From contig JAAYGZ010000438.1 in assembly GCA_012727515.1 (NCBI GenBank), positions 1 to 14,780 of the forward strand: a stretch of DNA of 14,780 nucleotides, given 5' to 3'. The stretch comes from Desulfovibrionales bacterium. GTDB lineage: Bacteria; Desulfobacterota; Desulfovibrionia; Desulfovibrionales; Desulfomicrobiaceae. Below, piece by piece: positions 1 through 5,879 of the stretch; position 1 is the stretch's first letter, and every line of letters starts with the position of its first letter. The notes beneath the pieces are model-generated. The model was not told the DNA's origin. It saw only the letters and a list, made by a program, of their open reading frames with translations, and searched no databases. The position numbers and the translations under genes are program-made.

Positions 1-1137
1 CACACCGATTGCGATCTTGTACAAAATAGTCAAAATAAGAAAACCTGTGGCATAAATGCCCAGAGATACGCCCAGTTCCAACTGTGTTGGCACATATTCT
101 GTGATTTCATGCAAGGGGTTAGGAACAAATCCTCCACCGATCATGCCCAGGCCCTTGTCAATCCAAGCCCCGATAAAAATCAACAGGCATCCGATAATGA
201 GCATGTTGTCACGCTCTCTATTCTTGGGAACAAGCAGAATAAGAATACCTGCTACGCCCATGATCATTGCTGCCCACATCCAGGCCACAAGCACCCCGTG
301 CCCGTGGTATCCGGCAAACAGGTATTGCAGGTGCGCCATGTGTGAAGGAATCTGGCTGTAAAAAACAGTAAAAACTTCGCACAAGAGCAAAAAGAGGTTG
401 ACGCACATGGCATACACAACGGTTTTGCCAAGTGTAGCCAAAACGCCCTTGCCAGGATCAAATCCAGTAAAAATTCTGGCAATATAGGTTACTAAAATCA
501 AAAATGCAGGGCCAGCGGCAAAAGCTGAAGCCAAAAAGCGAGCCGCAAGAACTGCTGTGAGCCAGTAGCCACGGCCAGGCAAACCGCAATACAGGAACGC
601 GGTTACAGTATGAATTGATACTGCCCAGGGAATGGATAGGTAAATAAAGAACTTGATCCAGTTTGGCGGTGCCACTTGTTTGCGTTCAGCCTCAAGAGTC
701 ACCCAGCCTACCAGGATATTAATCAGCAAATACCCATTTAACACCACCATGTCCCAAAACAAAATGGAGTTAGGTGTTGGGTGCAGGACAACGTTCATCA
801 GGCGCTGTGGAGAACCCAGATCAGCAACAATGAACAGCAAGCACAGCACAACCATGGCCACTGCATTAAACTCGCCAAGAATGAGTATCTTACCAAACTT
901 TTGATAATTATGCAGATATTTAGGAATTACCAACATAACAGCTGAAGCGGCTACACCGACTAAAAAGGTAAACTGCGCGATGTAGAACCCCCAGGACACA
1001 TCCCGGCTCATGCCGGTAATAGTCAGACCGTGGGAGAGCTGCTGCCAGTAGCAAGCCGCTCCAATACTCACGAATAGCAACAGGCAGGCGATCCAGCCCC
1101 AATAAATTTTTGATCCTTGTATGGCTTTTTCAAGCAT
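1..1137 (-). CDS. dsrP: DsrP, NrfD-family integral membrane subunit of DsrMKJOP (3' end outside window)
   Basis: DsrP is the polytopic NrfD/PsrC-type membrane subunit of DsrMKJOP. It is expected to exchange electrons between membrane quinone and the iron-sulfur subunit DsrO. I read this frame by hand from the ATG at 1137 to the window edge: 379 codons with no stop or frameshift. The protein starts MLEKAIQGSKIYWGWIA and has many long hydrophobic segments (about ten) separated by short polar loops. The stretch SWGFYIAQFTFLVGVAASA near the N terminus and the HGHGVLVAWMW region are typical of the family. From memory the family is only slightly longer, so few residues should be missing. The start lies 11 bases after the dsrO stop, with GGGGTGA as ribosome binding site. 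NrfD relatives also occur in other respiratory complexes; the dsrMKJO context fixes the identity. Confidence 0.93.
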   Translation of the reverse strand, partial: MLEKAIQGSKIYWGWIACLLLFVSIGAACYWQQLSHGLTITGMSRDVSWGFYIAQFTFLVGVAASAVMLVIPKYLHNYQKFGKILILGEFNAVAMVVLCLLFIVADLGSPQRLMNVVLHPTPNSILFWDMVVLNGYLLINILVGWVTLEAERKQVAPPNWIKFFIYLSIPWAVSIHTVTAFLYCGLPGRGYWLTAVLAARFLASAFAAGPAFLILVTYIARIFTGFDPGKGVLATLGKTVVYAMCVNLFLLLCEVFTVFYSQIPSHMAHLQYLFAGYHGHGVLVAWMWAAMIMGVAGILILLVPKNRERDNMLIIGCLLIFIGAWIDKGLGMIGGGFVPNPLHEITEYVPTQLELGVSLGIYATGFLILTILYKIAIGV

Positions 1138-1148
1138 GGCTCACCCCT

Positions 1149-1943
1149 TTACACAAGATAATAGACACAGGGTTTGGTTCCAAGGGTCGGACTACGTCTG
1201 ATGGAAAAACGCTCCGCCAGAAGTTTCCGGACCTCTGACTCAGGGTCAGCCAGGTCGCCAAACACCACTGCGCCATCAGAAACTTCCACGCAGGCCGGCA
1301 TCTTGCCTTCAGCCAGACGCTCTGCGCAAAACTCACATTTTTCAACCACTCCCTTGGTTCTGGTTGGAAATTCAGGAGTTGTTGATTCAATGTACGGACG
1401 TGGGTCCATGAAATTAAAACTTCTGGAACCATACGGACAACCAGCCATGCAATAACGACAGCCAATGCAGCGGTGAAAGTCCATCATTACAATGCCGTCT
1501 TCACGCTGAAACGTGGCTTTGGTCGGGCAAACACGTACACAAGGCGGGTTGTCACAATGGTTACAAAGCGCCAAAGCAGTTTTGGCTGCTGCTTCAGGCT
1601 GGAACTCATGCAGATCATCCAGAAACAGATGATCCATCTTTGTTTCCCAGATCCACTTGATTTCCTGCGGACCAGAAATAGCAGGCACATTGTGGATGCT
1701 ATGACAAACACGCACAATTTCCGCCATGTTCTGCTCATTCAGTTTAGCCGTATCAATAACCATGGCCCAGCGTCCGGCTTTAAGCGCATTTGGACCGCTA
1801 TGCACAGCATGGCGAGATGCCAGAAGCAAACCTTCACTTGGTTCGGCACCACCAGAAGCAAAAAGTTGTGCAGCAGGGCGAATTCCCCATCCCAAAGCTG
1901 CTACAGCGGCAACCTTCAGGAAATTTCTACGTATAGTTTTCAT
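1149..1943 (-). CDS. dsrO: DsrO, Tat-exported periplasmic iron-sulfur subunit
   Basis: DsrO is the periplasmic ferredoxin-like subunit that links DsrJ and DsrP. The 264-residue protein starts with a Tat signal (RRNFLK at residues 5-10, then a hydrophobic stretch and ASG near 29-31). Cysteine motifs are Cys127/130/135/139 and Cys159/162/165/169 (both followed by Pro), then Cys203/206/218. Unlike NrfC-type relatives, the first motif keeps only Cys80 (MVIDTAKL...VCHSIHNVP), and the last cysteine of the fourth motif is Ser222. That pattern fits three [4Fe-4S] clusters instead of four. I chose the ATG at 1943, not the upstream in-frame start at 1982, because it puts the twin arginines at the N terminus, follows a GGGGGTG ribosome binding site, and overlaps the dsrJ stop as ATGA. 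Confidence 0.94.
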   Translation of the reverse strand: MKTIRRNFLKVAAVAALGWGIRPAAQLFASGGAEPSEGLLLASRHAVHSGPNALKAGRWAMVIDTAKLNEQNMAEIVRVCHSIHNVPAISGPQEIKWIWETKMDHLFLDDLHEFQPEAAAKTALALCNHCDNPPCVRVCPTKATFQREDGIVMMDFHRCIGCRYCMAGCPYGSRSFNFMDPRPYIESTTPEFPTRTKGVVEKCEFCAERLAEGKMPACVEVSDGAVVFGDLADPESEVRKLLAERFSIRRSPTLGTKPCVYYLV

Positions 1944-2326
1944 TTCTGCACCCCCTTTGGATCCACATGACAATCCCAGCAATAGGGGTCCACTGCTACG
2001 GTGTTATGACATTTGTCACAAAACTTATCTTTGTTTTCATGGCATTTCATACAGGTTTTGGTCAGGCTTTTCTGGAAAACCTGATTGGATGTCTTTGAAT
2101 GGTATTCATGTACACCATCACGCACAACCTCGTCTCGCCACTCATTAAGCATGGACATGTGCTCAGTACGCATTAATTCAACGTTCTCCACACAGGCCTG
2201 TGAATTTTTAGGCTTTTCCAGCTCTGGTCGCACGTATGCAGCACTGCCGATATTATTCCAAAACGGATAGGTCATGACGACTACAAAGACGGCAAGACCA
2301 GCAAAAATCTTACTCTTGTCGTACAT
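1940..2326 (-). CDS. dsrJ: DsrJ, membrane-anchored periplasmic trihaem cytochrome c
   Basis: DsrJ is the small multihaem cytochrome c of the complex. The 128 residues show one N-terminal hydrophobic segment (about 7-22), probably an uncleaved signal anchor. Three CXXCH haem sites follow: CMKCH at 92-96, CDKCH at 103-107 and CWDCH at 116-120. Cys45 in the SQACVENVE segment lies outside any haem motif. In studied DsrJ proteins a cysteine in this region is the distal ligand of a haem with unusual His/Cys coordination, so Cys45 is the obvious candidate here. The ATG shares one base with the dsrK stop (TAATG), and GGAGGAT precedes it, so translation is probably coupled to dsrK. Confidence 0.95.
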   Translation of the reverse strand: MYDKSKIFAGLAVFVVVMTYPFWNNIGSAAYVRPELEKPKNSQACVENVELMRTEHMSMLNEWRDEVVRDGVHEYHSKTSNQVFQKSLTKTCMKCHENKDKFCDKCHNTVAVDPYCWDCHVDPKGVQK

Positions 2327-3954
2327 TATTCATCCTCCCCAGGCAGGTCTTCGCCACGCAGATCAGTTTCGCGTTCCTTTTCACCAGGAAAGACCAGGGC
2401 ATTGCCGACCAGCTCATGCAGGCCGCAAACATCGACTTCTGGAACCCAATACTCCATGGAATTGGGCAGCACTGCTCGGTCAATAGCGCAGACACAGCCA
2501 AGCATATTCACCCCGTATTTTTCGTGAACATACTTGACAGCATTGGCGCGAGGCAGACCACCCATCATGCGTAACTCATCATTTTCACCAGCATTAAGGC
2601 CAGCGCCACCGCCACAGCAGAATGTCTGCTCACGAATAGTGCCTTCTGGCATATCCGTGAACTTCTCAACAACATTGCGAGCCACATACCGAGGCTCCTC
2701 AAGTAAGCCCATACCGCGAGCAGGGTTACAGGAGTCATGCCAGGTCAAATGAATATTGGCATTACGCTTTTTATTGAGATTTAACTTGCCGTGTTTGATG
2801 AGATCAGCAGTGAATTCAGCAATATGTACCATTTTAGTACCGGCTGCATTTTTAAATACAGTGCCAGTAATGGGATTGACCGGTGTTTCCATGTGAGAAC
2901 CCTGAAAATCCGGGCCATTGAGCGTGTCCATATACTGATGTATAACGCGCCACATGTGCCCACACTCACCACCCAAAATCCATTTTGCTCCGAGGCGTTT
3001 GGCTTCCATGTACATTTTCGAGTTCAGGCGCTTCATGGTTTCATGAGAGGTAAAGAAACCAAAATTACCGCCTTCAGACGCATACGTGGACCAGGTCACA
3101 TCCAGGCCATACTCACGTTTTAAGTATTCAAACAGAATCAGATAGCCCATACAGGTGTATGTGCCCGGGTCTGCAAACACGTCGCCTGAAGGAGTGATAA
3201 AAAGGATATCAGCACCTTTTTTATTAAAGCTTGGTTCTGGCCGAATGCCTGTGATATCTTCAATATCATCGCAAAAAAAGTCGATCATATCGAAAAATGC
3301 GTGGGGCTGGATACCCAGGTGATTACCTGTGCGATAACAGTTCGCAACAGGAGTGGCGATCCAGTCAATGTTTAGGCCAATCAGATTCAATAATTCACGG
3401 CCGATAATGGTGATTTCAGCGGTATCAATGCCGTATGGACAGAACACAGAACAGCGACGACACTCAGAGCACTGGAAAAAATAATACCACCACTCTTTCA
3501 GTACATCAGCGGTCAGTTTGCGGCCACCGGCAAAACGGCCCAGAATTTTCCCAAAGGTCGTGAATTCGCCACGATACACAGATCGCAGCAGTTCGGCCCG
3601 CAGCACTGGCATATTTTTGGGGTCACCGGAACCAATAAAGAAATGACACTTGTCCGCACAAGCACCACAGCGGACACAGATATCCATGAAAATCTTAAAG
3701 GAGCGGAACTTATGCAAACGTTCGCGCAGTCCGTTAAAAATAATTTCTTGCCAATTCTCCGGCAGCCCCCAATCGTCATCCAATGGATTCCATTTGTGAG
3801 CATGCGGCAAGCCAACGTAGTTCACACTGTCTGGATTGGCGGCATAACAATAGCGCCCAGGTTTGATCACTGTGGGCACATCCATCCAGTCCGCCTTGGG
3901 CGGGGTGTAATCGATGTTTGCAAAAAGCGCTTCAGGGCGTGGCAGATCAGACAT
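2326..3954 (-). CDS. dsrK: DsrK, HdrD-like cytoplasmic iron-sulfur subunit
   Basis: DsrK is the presumed catalytic subunit, related to heterodisulfide reductase HdrD, and is thought to act on the DsrC disulfide/trisulfide. The protein has 542 residues and no signal peptide. Two ferredoxin-type motifs are visible: Cys93/96/99/103 (CVRCGACADKC) and Cys162/165/168/172 (CSECRRCSVFCP). The C-terminal half carries a CCG-type domain with Cys409 (HDSCNPARG), the pair Cys446-Cys447 (FCCGGGAG), and Cys487 and Cys489 (GCVCAID). The last pair is spaced C-x-C where canonical CCG domains have CXXC. Cys331 (GGECGH) is a likely remnant of, or ligand from, a first CCG-like half. The start overlaps the dsrM stop as TAATG and has an AAGGAG ribosome binding site. 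Confidence 0.95.
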   Translation of the reverse strand: MSDLPRPEALFANIDYTPPKADWMDVPTVIKPGRYCYAANPDSVNYVGLPHAHKWNPLDDDWGLPENWQEIIFNGLRERLHKFRSFKIFMDICVRCGACADKCHFFIGSGDPKNMPVLRAELLRSVYRGEFTTFGKILGRFAGGRKLTADVLKEWWYYFFQCSECRRCSVFCPYGIDTAEITIIGRELLNLIGLNIDWIATPVANCYRTGNHLGIQPHAFFDMIDFFCDDIEDITGIRPEPSFNKKGADILFITPSGDVFADPGTYTCMGYLILFEYLKREYGLDVTWSTYASEGGNFGFFTSHETMKRLNSKMYMEAKRLGAKWILGGECGHMWRVIHQYMDTLNGPDFQGSHMETPVNPITGTVFKNAAGTKMVHIAEFTADLIKHGKLNLNKKRNANIHLTWHDSCNPARGMGLLEEPRYVARNVVEKFTDMPEGTIREQTFCCGGGAGLNAGENDELRMMGGLPRANAVKYVHEKYGVNMLGCVCAIDRAVLPNSMEYWVPEVDVCGLHELVGNALVFPGEKERETDLRGEDLPGEDE

Positions 3955-4967
3955 TACTCAGCTCCTTCTGCTAGAGGCTTGTCCACGGGAAGTCCTTTTT
4001 CAACCATTTTTTCCCGGAACTCATCTTCGTATTCCTCATACGTATGGTAGTGCACATTTTCAAATTTCCAGGGATTTACATGTCTGTACTTGCGTGAAGC
4101 ACAGTTCATATTTCTCGTTGGAGACAGGAAAACACCACCCATATGCATGAGTTTGCTTAAGGGAAAATATGCTAACAGGACAGAGACAAGAAAAATATGA
4201 ACGTAAAACATAGCGCCAATACCATCGGGAATAACCCATGAAAAGGTTACCAGGCCCATGGTCAACTGCTTTACAGAAATAATATCCACTTTTGCAAAAT
4301 AGCGCATAAAAATTCCAGAGAATGCTATGCCTAAAATAAGAAAAAGAGGAAAGTAATCCTGTACCTGTGAGATGTACCGAACCTGTGGCACAACCACGCG
4401 GCGTAAAAATAAATACAAAAGAGCTGCAACAAAAATAAGATTGGACAGATACAGAGTTGGCGCTCCAATTTGCAGCAATGAATCCATGGCATCAAGCGTT
4501 GCGATAAGCCCTGGCACAGGCTCAGTGAAAAAGCGCAGATGCCGCACCACAGTAATCAGAAATGCATAGTGAAAAGCCAGCGCGCCCAGCCACAACCATT
4601 TGCTGGAGCTGTAGGCAACCCGTGTACCTGCGTGCAGATCAACTTTTGTGTTGCGGAATAACGAACGGAATGTAAGTATTTCCAGCAACATTCTGATTAC
4701 AACACCACAGGTGGTTGAAGGATTCTCAATCTTGTTTTGTTTAATCCACGGCAAAGACTCCTGCTGACCACAGGTCGTGGGAATGCAAAACGGCACAGCC
4801 GACTTGCCCCAGTCCACCACCCTCAGACAGAAGCCCACCACAAAAACCGCGACTGCCAGGAAGGGTATGTACAGTCCAAATGCTTTTTCCATACCCAAGG
4901 TCCCTGCGCCCAGCAGGGCGAACGCCGCGAGGGCAAAGACCAGGAAAAGGGAGTAAAGAGCTTTCAT
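3954..4967 (-). CDS. dsrM: DsrM, NarI-like cytochrome b membrane subunit
   Basis: DsrM is the dihaem b-type membrane cytochrome that pairs with DsrK and is thought to oxidise menaquinol. The 337-residue protein has about six hydrophobic segments (roughly 5-22, 32-50, 124-142, 168-188, 205-222, 250-270) and a charged cytoplasmic tail. Candidate haem ligands follow NarI spacing: His133 and His143 are 10 residues apart in one helix, and His257 and His275 are 18 apart in a later helix. A Cys-containing loop (Cys61, Cys66, Cys87) follows the second segment. The ATG is preceded by GAGGTAAAAGGT. The gene is 50 bases downstream of the RsbRD-domain gene with no obvious terminator between them. Confidence 0.94.
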   Translation of the reverse strand: MKALYSLFLVFALAAFALLGAGTLGMEKAFGLYIPFLAVAVFVVGFCLRVVDWGKSAVPFCIPTTCGQQESLPWIKQNKIENPSTTCGVVIRMLLEILTFRSLFRNTKVDLHAGTRVAYSSSKWLWLGALAFHYAFLITVVRHLRFFTEPVPGLIATLDAMDSLLQIGAPTLYLSNLIFVAALLYLFLRRVVVPQVRYISQVQDYFPLFLILGIAFSGIFMRYFAKVDIISVKQLTMGLVTFSWVIPDGIGAMFYVHIFLVSVLLAYFPLSKLMHMGGVFLSPTRNMNCASRKYRHVNPWKFENVHYHTYEEYEDEFREKMVEKGLPVDKPLAEGAE

Positions 4968-4969
4968 GT

Positions 4970-4996
4970 ACCTTTTACCTCGCTAAAGGGTTAACG
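4970..4996 (-). promoter_or_regulatory. Small hairpin just upstream of the dsrM ribosome binding site
   Basis: On the minus strand the sequence CGTTAA-CCCT-TTAGCG (4996-4981) can form a six-pair hairpin that includes one G-U pair. It is followed directly by the dsrM ribosome binding region GAGGTAAAAGGT (4980-4970 area). There is no T-run, so it is not an intrinsic terminator. It could protect the 5' end of a processed dsrM mRNA or tune dsrM translation, but the stem is weak and may be chance. Confidence 0.25.
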
Positions 4997-5017
4997 CTAC
5001 AAATGTCCTACCAAACA

Positions 5018-5533
5018 CTACCCAGCAACCTCCTCCTTCAATAAATTTGCGCGTTCAAGCAACTTGTGTGTCCGGTTGTAGAGCTGATTTGCCTTTTGCT
5101 GCCACAGAATTTCCCGGCAATTCACGTACAGATCAAAACCCAACATGATCAGCTGATCAACGGTTCTGTTCCAGTCGCGCAGCAATTCATCCACCGACTT
5201 GTCTGGAAAGATTTTCACAGCTTCACGCAACACAATTTCCTTTAACGCAGGTAAAAAACAAAGGGCCACAGACGGAGAAAAACCCTGCACTGCCCGAATA
5301 CGCATAATTTCATCCAGTTCTTTTGTACACGCAGCAGCGCCTTGGCCGCTGGCCAGTGTTCGAAAAATTATGTCAAGATTGGTCCTGAATGTATGTCCGG
5401 CGGGGTTGGCAAATTGATTCTTTGATCCGGAAAAAAACTTTGCCCCTTCTTCTGGGTAGGTCTGGAAAAGAGCGTCTGCCCATTGAGCAACAAGGCTATT
5501 TTGGTGGTCAGTCAGAAAACTATGCACGTCCAT
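5018..5533 (-). CDS. RsbRD N-terminal-domain protein at the head of the dsrMKJOP operon
   Basis: This 171-residue soluble, mostly helical protein matches the RsbRD N-terminal sensor-like family by overall pattern: an N-terminal stretch with WADALFQTYPEE, then NPAGHTFR, then the helix IRAVQGFSPSVALCFLPALK. No signal peptide, membrane segment, STAS or kinase domain is visible. The last 30 or so residues (NCREILWQQKANQLYNR onward) look like an amphipathic, possibly coiled-coil helix. It is the first gene of the operon, 50 bases upstream of dsrM. Genes of this type next to dsrM are, as I recall, common in sulfate reducers, so a role in sensing or regulating Dsr function is reasonable but not shown by the sequence. 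The ATG at 5533 has a GAGG element 10 bases upstream. Confidence 0.8.
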   Translation of the reverse strand: MDVHSFLTDHQNSLVAQWADALFQTYPEEGAKFFSGSKNQFANPAGHTFRTNLDIIFRTLASGQGAAACTKELDEIMRIRAVQGFSPSVALCFLPALKEIVLREAVKIFPDKSVDELLRDWNRTVDQLIMLGFDLYVNCREILWQQKANQLYNRTHKLLERANLLKEEVAG

Positions 5534-5613
5534 AAAATAATATCCTCAGGTGATGAGAGGCTAAAAAAACAATAGAAAACACAGAACAAAGCAAACCCTT
5601 TCAATTAACGGGG

Positions 5614-5642
5614 CTCTTAGAACACCAGAAGTCTGAGGTCAA
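5614..5642 (-). promoter_or_regulatory. Candidate sigma-70 promoter of the RsbRD-dsrMKJOP operon
   Basis: On the minus strand a -35-like TTGACC (5642-5637) is separated by 17 bases from a -10-like TAAGAG (5619-5614). The -35 matches 5 of 6 consensus bases and the -10 about 3 of 6. Transcription would start near 5607, leaving a T-rich leader of about 73 bases before the RsbRD-domain gene. Confidence 0.4.
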
Positions 5643-5647
5643 GCTGT

Positions 5648-5665
5648 TTGTGAAAAATACAACAA
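5648..5665. promoter_or_regulatory. Possible CRP/FNR-family (HcpR-like) operator
   Basis: TTGTGA-N6-CAACAA is an imperfect palindrome with one perfect half-site; the other half matches TCACAA at 4 of 6 bases. The TTGTGA-N6-TCACAA pattern is used by CRP/FNR-family regulators, including HcpR, which has been predicted to act on sulfate-reduction genes in Desulfovibrio. The site sits just upstream of the -35 box proposed for the dsr operon, centred near -50. One degenerate site may easily be chance. Confidence 0.25.
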
Positions 5666-5879
5666 GGCTACGAGGTTGCAAAGGTTTGTACATTCAGCAT
5701 GTTAAAGCAGCAAGGCCTGGGCAATGAATATGTCAAAACCGCAACTATCCGTGTACTTTTGCCAGCCTGCCCTTTTCTTAAGACTATGCTTTTACACCAA
5801 GCCATGCTATCTGCCGCAGGCACTTGATGAACAAATCCACAAGGAATCACAGCCCACGCTTTTTAGAACAGCACACCTC

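Larger units (their letters stand above)
5534..5879. other. Divergent intergenic region between the dsr operon and lptD
   Basis: This stretch separates the two oppositely transcribed operons. It holds the dsr promoter candidate and CRP/FNR-like site listed separately. On the plus strand, the lptD frame stays open upstream to an ATG at 5724, but that segment has no recognisable protein signature. A clear lptD promoter is not evident: TTGCAA near 5677 followed by TGTTAA about 18 bases later is the best but weak candidate. No terminator or RNA gene was recognised. Confidence 0.5.

Noticed and set aside
1226..1970. Plus-strand open frames opposite dsrO and elsewhere in the dsr operon
   Set aside because: They are antisense to clearly conserved genes and show no recognisable domains or ribosome binding sites.
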